Shown here: in pieces, positions 14,964 to 21,971 of the stretch
How the letters are laid out: each line of letters begins with the position of its first letter
How positions within the stretch are numbered: the stretch's first letter is position 1
DNA from: JAAYBT01 sp964404395
GTDB taxonomy: Bacteria > Bacillota > Clostridia > Acetivibrionales > DTU013
NCBI GenBank assembly: GCA_964404395.1
Contig: CAYOKA010000017.1
Span: 1 to 27,619 of the forward strand
DNA: 27,619 bases
Direction of reading: 5' to 3'
Translations under genes and position numbers: made by a program
Notes under the pieces: model-generated
Seen by the model: the letters and a program-made list of their open reading frames with translations, nothing else
What the model was told of the DNA's origin: nothing
The model's database searches: none

Positions 14964-14992
14964 ATTATATACCATTATAAGTCAACATGCAA
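14964..14992 (-). promoter_or_regulatory. SigA-type promoter of the 56-aa peptide gene
   Basis: On the minus strand TTGCAT (14987-14992) and TATAAT (14964-14969) are separated by 17 bp; a second TATAAT lies at 14974-14979. Transcription would start near 14957, leaving a leader of about 123 nt that contains the hairpin at 14843-14915. Confidence 0.6.
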
Positions 14993-15220
14993 TAGAAATT
15001 CGAACATCTGTTCCTTTTTTTGCATCCCCAAGTGACTGCGCAAATGCACCGCTCATAATAGCAAACACAATTTTCAAAATGCATTTCTTGGAGGATCACT
15101 AACCAACCATGTCTTAGCTTCTTCCATGTCCGGACAAACGTATATCTGTCCTTTGTTTAGCACATTATCCTTTATTAGTGCTTTGTATATAAACTTTAAG
15201 CATTTCTTTTCACCAGCTAT
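14982..15220 (-). pseudogene. Debris of one or two coding sequences
   Basis: Two minus-strand fragments show protein-like composition but no start. One is open from 15220 to a stop at 15074-15076 and contains KGQIYVCPDMEEAKTWLVSD. Its EEAKTWL ending resembles the C-terminus of STAS-like domain proteins, a resemblance from memory only. The other, in a different frame, ends at 14982-14984 with AFAQSLGDAKKGTDVRI. Neither has a ribosome binding site. They look like remnants of deleted genes, and the peptide gene's promoter lies at the edge of the second. Confidence 0.4.
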
Positions 15221-15243
15221 TCAATATTATATATGAACAATAA

Positions 15244-15399
15244 ATGGAAGTAAACGCTAAATTAAGTTCTAACTATGCACCCAAGGTCGATAACTCTCCT
15301 AATAATCCATCTGCCAAATCTTCTATCACGCTCTCCTGCAAAAATACCGATATATATACTACAAGCGGGATTGGCAATTTACCGCATTTCCCGCGATAA
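15244..15399 (+). CDS. Possible 51-residue small protein or leader remnant
   Basis: An ATG-initiated frame of 51 residues (MEVNAKLSSNYAPKVDNSPN at its start) lies 66 bp upstream of the calcium-binding protein gene on the same strand. It has no recognisable ribosome binding site. Its Ser/Asn/Thr-rich composition resembles the unstructured N-terminus of the downstream protein, so it may be a remnant of a paralogue. It may equally be chance. Confidence 0.25.
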   Translation: MEVNAKLSSNYAPKVDNSPNNPSAKSSITLSCKNTDIYTTSGIGNLPHFPR

Positions 15400-15406
15400 T
15401 AAGCGT

Positions 15407-15428
15407 ATCCGGTTATGGAAGACCGGAT
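15407..15428 (+). promoter_or_regulatory. Leader hairpin upstream of the calcium-binding protein gene
   Basis: ATCCGGT (15407-15413) and ACCGGAT (15422-15428) form a perfect 7-bp inverted repeat around an 8-nt loop, 37 bp upstream of the start codon. No T tract follows, so it is not a normal terminator. It may be an operator or an mRNA-stabilising hairpin. Confidence 0.4.
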
Positions 15429-15465
15429 TACTCATTCACTCATAGTATGCAAGGAGGCGTTATTT

Positions 15466-16578
15466 ATGAGGATCGATAGCTCATCAGTATCATTGTACGG
15501 AAGCAGCACATCAGTCGAAGGACATACAAAGGATGAATCCTTAAAAGCATGGGTAGGCAAGACAAGACCTGTCTTTGAAGGTGAAAATAACACCGGTATT
15601 CTTACCTCACCTATATCTGCACAACCAGAAAATCCCTTACAGCTTTCTCAGGAAGGCATAAAGGCTCTGGAAGAGCAAATGAGCGCAGCTTCAGCCTGTA
15701 GAGCTTGTGATGATGACGAATACTTACTGTCACTCAGTGATGAGGATGAAATGAAAATCTATCTACTGCAGAAAATGGTTGAGTATTTGACCGGAAAGAA
15801 GCTTAAGCTCATAATACCCAAGAAAATTCGTTTGAATAACTCAGGATCACAAAATGCCACACCACTGCCTGCACAGAACCCTCAACGTCAGGGCTGGGGT
15901 ATTGAGTACGACCTGCACGAGAGCCATTATGAGAAGCAAACAATGTCATTCTCAGCCAAAGGCTCGGTTAAGACCGCTGACGGACGAGAAATCAACTTTG
16001 ATTTGGATTTGAACCTAAGCAGAGAATTCGCTTCCGCAAGAAGTCTATCCATACGCGCCGGCGATGCTGCCATCAAGGTAGATCCTCTTGTAGTAAACTT
16101 TGGGAGCGCCAGTGCATCACTCACCGATAAGAAGTACCAATTCGATATTGATGCAGATGGCACAAAAGACCAGATATCCTTTACAGGTGAAGGCAGCGGC
16201 TTCCTGGCATTCGACATCAATAATGATGGCATAATAAACAATGGTATGGAGCTGTTCGGTCCACAAAGCGGCAATGGCTTCTCGGATCTGGCCAAATACG
16301 ATACGGACAGGAACGGCTGGATTGATGAGAATGATGACATATACAGCCAGCTTCGTATCTGGACAAAGGATGAGGACGGCAAGGACCGGCTGTTTGCCCT
16401 TGGTGCAAAAGGAATCGGTGCAATATATTTGGGCAATGTAACAACTGCCTTCGACCTAAAGCAATCAGGCGCAGAAGCTTCCGCAAATAAATCCCTTGGA
16501 AGCATAGCTCGAAGCGGAATTTTCCTCAGGGAAAATGGGCTTGCCGGGACGATTCAGCATGTTGACTTGACTATTTGA
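15466..16578 (+). CDS. EF-hand-like calcium-binding repeat protein
   Basis: A 370-residue protein. ATG 15466 is chosen because AAGGAGG lies 8 nt upstream; the ATG at 15415 has no ribosome binding site. The first about 125 residues are Ser-rich and partly helical. A central beta-rich region (about 160-215) follows, and then three acidic loops of the DxDxDG type: DIDADGTKD (227-235), DINNDGIINNG (250-260) and DTDRNGWIDENDD (279-291), the last close to a canonical EF-hand loop. The combination DGIINNGMELFG followed by a second loop is common in uncharacterised clostridial and proteobacterial calcium-binding proteins. No signal peptide or membrane helix is visible, so secretion, if any, is non-classical. 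Function is unknown. Confidence 0.8.
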   Translation: MRIDSSSVSLYGSSTSVEGHTKDESLKAWVGKTRPVFEGENNTGILTSPISAQPENPLQLSQEGIKALEEQMSAASACRACDDDEYLLSLSDEDEMKIYLLQKMVEYLTGKKLKLIIPKKIRLNNSGSQNATPLPAQNPQRQGWGIEYDLHESHYEKQTMSFSAKGSVKTADGREINFDLDLNLSREFASARSLSIRAGDAAIKVDPLVVNFGSASASLTDKKYQFDIDADGTKDQISFTGEGSGFLAFDINNDGIINNGMELFGPQSGNGFSDLAKYDTDRNGWIDENDDIYSQLRIWTKDEDGKDRLFALGAKGIGAIYLGNVTTAFDLKQSGAEASANKSLGSIARSGIFLRENGLAGTIQHVDLTI

Positions 16579-16707
16579 AGCAATCAAAGATTATCTGAAG
16601 ACGCCTGGCAGCATAGAATTTCAAAGCTGGTGCAAGCTTAACAGAGCTTACTTTGTGACATTAACAGTATTATTTGTTAGTACTTTTGACTTTGCGCCCA
16701 GTTGACC

Positions 16708-17613
16708 TCATCCTGCCGATGCTTTCATTTTCTCTGTTTTCATTCCCACCAGCTTCAGCTGTGACACCAGCATGCCTGCCAGAATCAGCAGACAACCCAC
16801 AGCCTTGCTCAATGAGGGCATTTCAGTCACACCCTCTGCGTTGGGAATAATCATGGCGAATATAACCGCGAACACAGGCTCCGCAGTAAGTATCAGCGCC
16901 GTATGAGTAGGTGTCGTATATTTCTGGGCGATCGTCTGCCCACCAAAGGCCAGCGCGGAGCCAAGCACTGCCGTAAAAAGTATTATCCCTATAACAGTAC
17001 CGTTTATGTCCAGCGGCTTGCCCGCATCAGTTGTGAGCCAGAGTCCCGTACTTGCAGCCCCAACAAAAAACAACTGCAAAATAGCCAGCAGCGGCGCATC
17101 CTCGGTCATCGTGAACCTATCTATGGCTATTATCTGAAAAGCCCAGCAAATGGCGCACAGGAAGGTTAAGAAATCGCCGTAGTTGAAGTCAAAGTTCAGC
17201 CCTCCCGAGAGAAAAAACAGTCCGATAAACGCAACTATAATTCCAACAGTTGAAGCCCTGTCAGGCTTCTTCTTGAGTAGAACAGCTGAGATAATCGGAA
17301 CAATAACCACATTTAGTCCGGTTATGAAACCGGAATTAGAAGCAGAGGTAGTGTATAGCCCAACTACCTGAAATGCCATTCCACCAAACATAAGTAATCC
17401 TATGATACTCCCATAAAGCAACGTCCGCCTATTGACCTTTCTTAAATTTTTATGAAATATCACAGCCAATACGGCAGCCGCAAGTAAGAATCGAATGGAA
17501 AGATAAGCATATGCCGGAATATAAGCAAGAACCATTTTCATCAGGGGAAATGAAGCACCCCATACTACCGTTATTCCTAACAGCAATAAATTTGCCCTTA
17601 ATTTTTTAGTCAT
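16708..17613 (-). CDS. EamA/DMT-family transporter
   Basis: A 301-residue inner membrane transporter with ten hydrophobic helices arranged as two five-helix EamA repeats. The first repeat starts LLLLGITVVWGASFPLMK, and the second starts near FLTFLCAICWAFQIIAIDRF; WGASFP and the matching CWAF are the usual family landmarks. Members of the drug/metabolite transporter superfamily export amino acids, purines or other metabolites; the substrate cannot be predicted. No ribosome binding site is visible before the only plausible ATG, so initiation may be weak. The gene is downstream of glgD on the same strand but is separated from it by the palindromic repeats at 17673-17761, which probably isolate it. 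Confidence 0.93.
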   Translation of the reverse strand: MTKKLRANLLLLGITVVWGASFPLMKMVLAYIPAYAYLSIRFLLAAAVLAVIFHKNLRKVNRRTLLYGSIIGLLMFGGMAFQVVGLYTTSASNSGFITGLNVVIVPIISAVLLKKKPDRASTVGIIVAFIGLFFLSGGLNFDFNYGDFLTFLCAICWAFQIIAIDRFTMTEDAPLLAILQLFFVGAASTGLWLTTDAGKPLDINGTVIGIILFTAVLGSALAFGGQTIAQKYTTPTHTALILTAEPVFAVIFAMIIPNAEGVTEMPSLSKAVGCLLILAGMLVSQLKLVGMKTEKMKASAG

Positions 17614-17672
17614 TTATTTGTCATGTATTAAAGAGCTTATGTTGGAAAGCTCCTACCCTTTCTCCTTTTTTG

Positions 17673-17761
17673 GGGGACAGTTCTCGCAACGGACTTTCCG
17701 GCTGTCCCCTTACCCTCAATTTGGGGACAGCTCTCGCAACGGACTTTCCAGAACTGTCCCC
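17673..17761. repeat. Two tandem copies of a GGGGACAG palindromic repeat (REP-like)
   Basis: Unit 1 (17673-17709) and unit 2 (17723-17761) start exactly 50 bp apart. Each begins GGGGACAG and ends CTGTCCCC, and between them both carry TCTCGCAACGGACTTTCC. In unit 2 the right arm is AGAACTGTCCCC, complementary to the left arm of unit 1 as well. The units resemble REP-like elements mobilised by Y1 (RAYT) transposases, known from the family; no such transposase gene is in the window. Between glgD and the transporter they could also terminate or stabilise the glg transcript. Confidence 0.8.
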
Positions 17762-17768
17762 TTACCCC

Positions 17769-18890
17769 TTACACTACTGAGTTCTTACTAACAACAACCG
17801 GGTAATCGGCCTCTCCCTTGAGATGCTTCCCCTTGGTCATAACAACATTCTTATCTATAATAACATATTCAACAGATGCGTCCTCCCCAATCATAGAAGC
17901 CTGCATGACGATACTATTTCTCACGACCGCTCCCTTGCCTACTGTGACACCCCTGAACAGGACGCTGTTTTCTACTATCCCCTCAATAAAACAGCCGTCC
18001 GCAACGATTGAATTAGTAACCTCCGCCTCTTCATTGTACTTAGCCGGAGCTTCATCCTTAACCTTTGTATAGATCTTCCCCCCATTGATAAACAGCTCTT
18101 CCCGTATATCCGGGTTCAACATATCCATACTGCATTTATAATAGGAATGCACAGTGCTGATATTCCGCCAGTATCCGGTAAATTCGTACCCGTAAATATT
18201 CAACTTGTCAAGCTTTTTGATGAGTACATCCTTCACCCAATCATATTGCCCGTGTGCAATACACTCCTCTAGCAGAGAAATAAGAAGCGTCCTCCTGATC
18301 ATATAAACCCCTATTGAGCCCAAGTCAGACTGCGGATGCAGCGGTTTCTCCTGCAGGTCGGTCACCCTGCTATTTTCATCGACGGTGATGACCCCGAGTC
18401 CGGACATCTCCGAAGAAGTGTAATCATGCATCTTCCGATATGCCATCGTAATATCTGCATTATTTATTAAATGGTAATCCAGCATTCCATCCAGTTTCAT
18501 TTTAAAGATACTGTTTCCCTGAGAAATAACAACATATTCCTCATTGCTTCGTTTTAAAAAGGTCATATTGTTGTACATAGCATCTGCACTGCCTCTGTAC
18601 CATCCAATATCATCTTCCGAAAGAGATGGCGGAAAAAGAAATAAGCCATCGGTCCTTCTGTCAAGATCCCACTCTTTTCCTGCGCCCAGATGATCCATCA
18701 ATGAACGGAAGCTATATTGCGTCAATACGCCGACATTCTTAATGCCTGAGTTCACCATATTGGATAATATGAAATCAATCGCCCTATATTTGCCCCCATA
18801 GGGAATGGCAGAAACTGATCTTATAGATGACAATTCCTTCAACGCAGGCTTCTTCCACCCGGAAAGGATTAATCCCATTGTATTAGTCAT
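17769..18890 (-). CDS. glgD: Glucose-1-phosphate adenylyltransferase regulatory subunit GlgD
   Basis: A 373-residue paralogue of GlgC in glycogen synthesis. The nucleotidyltransferase fold is clear (IPYGGKYRAIDFILSNMVNS, LTQYSF, YRGSADAMYNN), followed by a left-handed beta-helix with hexapeptide repeats from about residue 280 (VADGCFIEG, GKGAVVRNSIV). The N-terminal pyrophosphorylase loop that reads GGQGSRLG in GlgC is replaced by SGWKKPALK, so the catalytic phosphate-binding residues are missing. GlgD subunits of Firmicutes are known to have little activity alone and to activate GlgC in a heterotetramer. Its ATG overlaps the glgC stop by 4 bp (ATGA), consistent with equimolar coupled synthesis. 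Cytoplasmic. Confidence 0.95.
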   Translation of the reverse strand: MTNTMGLILSGWKKPALKELSSIRSVSAIPYGGKYRAIDFILSNMVNSGIKNVGVLTQYSFRSLMDHLGAGKEWDLDRRTDGLFLFPPSLSEDDIGWYRGSADAMYNNMTFLKRSNEEYVVISQGNSIFKMKLDGMLDYHLINNADITMAYRKMHDYTSSEMSGLGVITVDENSRVTDLQEKPLHPQSDLGSIGVYMIRRTLLISLLEECIAHGQYDWVKDVLIKKLDKLNIYGYEFTGYWRNISTVHSYYKCSMDMLNPDIREELFINGGKIYTKVKDEAPAKYNEEAEVTNSIVADGCFIEGIVENSVLFRGVTVGKGAVVRNSIVMQASMIGEDASVEYVIIDKNVVMTKGKHLKGEADYPVVVSKNSVV

Positions 18891-20164
18891 TCACATATAC
18901 CCCCTTTATACACACTGGCGCCTGAGGAAACCGTGCTCGAGCAAAAGTCCTCCTGTTGGACATTCATATCAATCATTACATTTTTCCCAATAACTGTGCC
19001 GTCAGGAATTTCAGCTCCCTCTCCCACGACAGTTATTCCTGAATCATATATATTAGGTTTGTCTTCGTTAGGAACATTTTCGCCCTGACCGATAGTGACA
19101 TTGTTATAGATTCTGACATCTTCACTGATTATGCATTTATCAAGGTGGCAATTCTCCCCTATATGCGAGTTTGACATTACAATGGAGTTTTCTATAAGTG
19201 TCCCCTTCTCCACGATTACGCCGGGAAACAAAACAGAATTACGCACTGCACCATGGATCATACAGCCCTCTGCAATAACAGAGGTTTTAACACTACCCAT
19301 CGCTCCTATGTAATGGGGAGGTTTGACAGGGTTTGGCGTATAAGTCTTCCAATCCGGATCATATAGGTTAAACTCGGGAACTCTCTTTACCAAATCCATA
19401 TTAGACTCCCAAAAAGCCTGTATTGTCCCTACATCCTTCCAGTAGCCAACAAATTTATAAGCCCACATGCTGCGCCCGTCAGCTAACATCGCAGGTATGA
19501 TGTCCTTTCCAAAATCATGGTCGGAATCTTCCTTTTGCTCGTCACGTATAAGATACTCCCTAAGAATCTTCCAGGTGAAAATATAAACCCCCATGGAAGC
19601 CAGAGTGCTTTTCGGGTTTGCCGGCTTTTCTTCAAATTCATATATCTTACCGTCTTTATCTGTGTTCATGATTCCATATCTGGATGCTTCCTCATAGGAA
19701 ACGCTAATAACTGATATTGTAGCCTCTGCCTTGTTTCTTTTGTGGAAGGTAAGCATGTCAGAATAGTTCATCTTATATATGTGATCTCCTGAGAGAATAA
19801 TGACATATTCCGGATTGACCTTATCAATATAATCGATATTTTGACCAATTGCGTTGGCAGTACCTTTGTACCATTCGCCCGAATCCTCCTTCATATAGGG
19901 TGATAAGTTGGTTAGTCCGCCGTTCATCCTGTCCAGGTCCCAGGGCTTACCGATGCCAATGTGATTGTTCAGCTTCAGCGGCTGATACTGTGTGAGGACC
20001 CCAACTGTGTCAATCCCGGAATTGATGCAATTACTAAGTGAGAAATCAATAATCCTGTATTTCCCGCCAAACAAAACCGCAGGCTTAGCCGCTTTCTTGG
20101 TTAGGACACCAAGTCTGCTTCCCTGTCCTCCGGCGAGTAGAAGCGCTGTAATTTCTTTCTTCAT
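18887..20164 (-). CDS. glgC: Glucose-1-phosphate adenylyltransferase catalytic subunit GlgC
   Basis: A 425-residue cytoplasmic enzyme making ADP-glucose from ATP and glucose-1-phosphate, the committed step of bacterial glycogen synthesis. ATG 20164 is preferred to the TTG at 20173, since the GGGAGGG ribosome binding site lies directly in front of that TTG and at normal distance from the ATG. The catalytic loop LLLAGGQGSRLG is at 8-19, then KPAVLFGGKYRIIDF (27-41). YKGTANAIGQN, the SGDHIYKMNY metal site and the EEKPANPKS substrate loop follow. The C-terminal beta-helix (about 290-400) is rich in hexapeptide repeats. It leads the glgC-glgD operon; no glgA, glgB or glgP is in the window. Confidence 0.97.
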   Translation of the reverse strand: MKKEITALLLAGGQGSRLGVLTKKAAKPAVLFGGKYRIIDFSLSNCINSGIDTVGVLTQYQPLKLNNHIGIGKPWDLDRMNGGLTNLSPYMKEDSGEWYKGTANAIGQNIDYIDKVNPEYVIILSGDHIYKMNYSDMLTFHKRNKAEATISVISVSYEEASRYGIMNTDKDGKIYEFEEKPANPKSTLASMGVYIFTWKILREYLIRDEQKEDSDHDFGKDIIPAMLADGRSMWAYKFVGYWKDVGTIQAFWESNMDLVKRVPEFNLYDPDWKTYTPNPVKPPHYIGAMGSVKTSVIAEGCMIHGAVRNSVLFPGVIVEKGTLIENSIVMSNSHIGENCHLDKCIISEDVRIYNNVTIGQGENVPNEDKPNIYDSGITVVGEGAEIPDGTVIGKNVMIDMNVQQEDFCSSTVSSGASVYKGGICE

Positions 20165-20368
20165 CTCCGTCAATCCCTCCCTGTCATCATTTTATCAATT
20201 TTATGTTAGGTTTTTATTAAATATGTATTCAGTTCTGCTATTTGATAACCCGAGATACTATTATGATAATGATAACATAGAAATAGCCTCGCTACTATTA
20301 TTTGATTTCTATTTCATAGATTTTTATCATTTGCCTTTCATACCCATCACTTTTGTTACCCGTCTTTT

Positions 20369-20440
20369 TTGCCAAAGATAACTATGCTATAATTGGTTCA
20401 GGTCAGATGCCCCTACTTACAGGAACTTTACTTTGGGGCA
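20369..20440 (+). promoter_or_regulatory. Extended -10 promoter and leader hairpin of the DUF4364 gene
   Basis: TATAAT at 20388-20393 is preceded by TG plus one base (TGC), an extended -10; the best -35 match TTGCCA (20369-20374) is too close at 13 bp. The start would be near 20400. Directly downstream TGCCCC (20408-20413) pairs with GGGGCA (20435-20440), a leader stem with a 21-nt loop ahead of the GGAGG ribosome binding site at 20451-20455. Confidence 0.5.
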
Positions 20441-20460
20441 CTATAAACTCGGAGGTTTAA

Positions 20461-20988
20461 ATGAATTCACTGGGCAGCAATAAAGAAATCGTTCAAAACA
20501 AGCTGATAATTATGTACATAATGCAGGGACTTAAAATACCTGTTAGCAATATTCATATCACAAAGCTGGTATTGGAAACCCGTCTGATGAACTACTTTAT
20601 GCTTCAACAATCCCTCAACGAGCTCCATGATGGCAAGCTTGTATCGCTGGATAAAGGTCAATATGTCCTAACTGAAGCAGGCAGGAATGCACTGCAATAT
20701 TTTCTCAACCTTATTCCCCCGGGAATTAAGAAGAGGCTTGACAAAACGGCCCCCTCCAACCGCAAAGAAATCCGTGAGGAAACACTTATAACCGCCGATT
20801 TTATTCCTGAAAGCGAAGAGAAGTTCACTGTTGCCTGCGGGATTAAGGAAAATGATTTCGCTCTTATTGAATTGAAGGCTGCCGTGGGTACAAAGAAAGA
20901 AGCTCGTTCCGTTTGCGAGAACTGGAAAAATCACTCTTCCGAAATATATATGGAAATCATAGAAGCTCTTACAAAAAACCGCGATTGA
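20461..20988 (+). CDS. DUF4364 family winged-helix protein
   Basis: A 175-residue cytoplasmic protein of a family common in Clostridia. The first about 85 residues form a predicted winged helix-turn-helix (NKLIIMYIMQGLKIPVSNIH, LQQSLNELHDGKLVSLD, YVLTEAGRNAL), and the remainder is a domain of unknown role ending in alternating strands and helices (FALIELKAAVGTKKEARSVC). Family members are assumed to be transcriptional regulators; targets are not known. GGAGG lies 5 nt before the ATG. The gene is divergent from glgC across a 296-bp intergenic region, so regulation of glgCD is possible but only an inference from position. Confidence 0.85.
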   Translation: MNSLGSNKEIVQNKLIIMYIMQGLKIPVSNIHITKLVLETRLMNYFMLQQSLNELHDGKLVSLDKGQYVLTEAGRNALQYFLNLIPPGIKKRLDKTAPSNRKEIREETLITADFIPESEEKFTVACGIKENDFALIELKAAVGTKKEARSVCENWKNHSSEIYMEIIEALTKNRD

Positions 20989-21301
20989 CGGAGGTCATTG
21001 AAGCTTAAGCTTCTATTTGATTGTGGATATCAGCTTTTCCCCCACTAGATCAGAGAATAACCAGAAAAGAATTAGACCTTCCCGCCAAGACTTGATATAT
21101 TTCAGTACCATTTTTAGTCACCCATTTTTTCATATTCGAGTCTCACCCTTACTTTAGTAAGATCAATTGTAGCCTAATAGACGGCGACTATATCTTTTTG
21201 TACCTGCTTAAGCCGTTTCCAACTAAAGAAATCAAACCCAGAAGCGGAATTACTAATTTGTTTCTTCGAAAGGTTGCGATATATTGAAAACCATCCACCA
21301 T
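20989..21301 (-). pseudogene. Non-coding stretch with remnant of a metallo-beta-lactamase-fold gene
   Basis: The stretch between the DUF4364 gene and hicA holds no intact gene. On the minus strand 21050-21133 encodes a 27-residue start, MKKWVTKNGTEIYQVLAGRS and seven more residues, then a stop. From memory, this resembles the N-terminus of MBL-fold hydrolases (TKNG, then LSGRSNxFLL), with the metal-binding body missing. Just upstream another frame contains DLTKVRVRLEYEKMGD and overlaps that start, as in a compact former operon. A perfect 14-bp palindrome GAAGCTTAAGCTTC lies at 21000-21013. Confidence 0.5.
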
Positions 21302-21532
21302 TTATATTATCTTTCTCAATTCTTCATATTCACTTGGGGAGATTTCTATATCTTTTAGTATCTTTCTTATAAGGCCTCTTCCTAAATCTTCGCCGTGGAA
21401 AGGAAGCACAGTGGTTCTTCCATCTTTATGCCTAAAACTCCTATGGCTTCCCTTTTGACGAATCTCGGTAAAGCCAAGGCTTCTCAATATCTTCAACATA
21501 TCCCTCGGCGAGATAATGGTCAACTTGCTCAT
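21302..21532 (-). CDS. hicA: HicA family toxin (mRNA interferase)
   Basis: A 76-residue double-stranded-RNA-binding-fold toxin that cleaves mRNA. The helix SPRDMLKILRSLGF is followed by the conserved KGSHRSFRH, where His30 is the catalytic histidine position of HicA, then TVLPFHGEDLGRGLIRKIL with the usual hydrophobic C-terminal helix. Length and motif order are normal for the family. Its ATG overlaps the stop of hicB by 4 bp, so translation is coupled and antitoxin is made first. The order hicB-hicA is the reverse of the classical hicAB operon but is frequent in Clostridia and cyanobacteria. Confidence 0.92.
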   Translation of the reverse strand: MSKLTIISPRDMLKILRSLGFTEIRQKGSHRSFRHKDGRTTVLPFHGEDLGRGLIRKILKDIEISPSEYEELRKII

Positions 21533-21747
21533 ATAATTACCTCAAGCTGCTGAACCCCTACAAATTCATTTTGCATTACCTCATCGTTTTCTACTTCCAT
21601 ACATAATTCTATCGCCTCTTTGATCCTTGGGATCAATTCCTCGACAGTCTTAGCCTGAGTATAGCAACCTTTCAAAGCCGGAGCAGAAGCTACGTATACT
21701 CCGTCTTCATCCTTTTCAATCAAAATAGTAATGTTATACTTCTTCAT
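21529..21747 (-). CDS. hicB: HicB family antitoxin, short form
   Basis: A 72-residue antitoxin with the partial RNase H fold of HicB: ITILIEKDEDGVYVASAPAL followed by GCYTQAKTVEELIPRIKEAI. It ends after this domain and has no C-terminal HTH or ribbon-helix-helix, so it can neutralise HicA but does not obviously bind DNA on its own. GGTGG lies 7 nt before the ATG, and a TATAAT at 21772-21777 on the minus strand is a candidate -10. The inverted repeat around that -10 (21771-21803) could be the operator. The pair lies among gene remnants and palindromes, typical for an accessory toxin-antitoxin module. Confidence 0.9.
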   Translation of the reverse strand: MKKYNITILIEKDEDGVYVASAPALKGCYTQAKTVEELIPRIKEAIELCMEVENDEVMQNEFVGVQQLEVII

Positions 21748-21768
21748 AAAATCACCACCTGATACTTA

Positions 21769-21930
21769 TTATTATATCATGAATTAAAAAATCGTGATAT
21801 AATCGGCCATGTGCGTTTCGGCTTTGCGTTTCGGCTTTGCGTTTCGGCTTTAGCCGAAAATTTCGCACGGCCATAAATTCCGCCGGAGGCATATAATAAC
21901 CTCACTTGTGAGGTTATTATATCATGAATT
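21769..21930. repeat. Cluster of palindromes and tandem repeats upstream of hicBA
   Basis: A compact repeat-built region. TTATTATATCATGAATT occurs twice as a direct repeat (about 21769-21785 and 21914-21930). ATTATATCATGA at 21771-21782 is inverted at 21792-21803 with one mismatch. Three tandem 13-bp copies of TGCGTTTCGGCTT (about 21811-21849) are followed by their inverse, AGCCGAAAA then TTTCGCA, and the GGCC/GTGCG flanks are also inverted. Finally a perfect 15-bp inverted repeat (21891-21905 and 21908-21922, arms ending CCTCAC/GTGAGG) ends the cluster. It looks like a small non-autonomous palindromic element of the type scattered in clostridial genomes, and could also end the yhbY transcript. 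Confidence 0.75.
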
Positions 21931-21971
21931 GAACCTCTAATCATTAATGTTCTTATTTATAGTCAAGCGTT

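Noticed and set aside
17673..17761. Minimal CRISPR array (two repeats)
   Set aside because: The units are palindromic, differ in the right arm, lack a true spacer and no cas genes are near; REP-like elements fit better.
21000..21013. Perfect palindrome GAAGCTTAAGCTTC as an operator or terminator
   Set aside because: It is short, has no loop or T tract and no promoter next to it; function cannot be supported.
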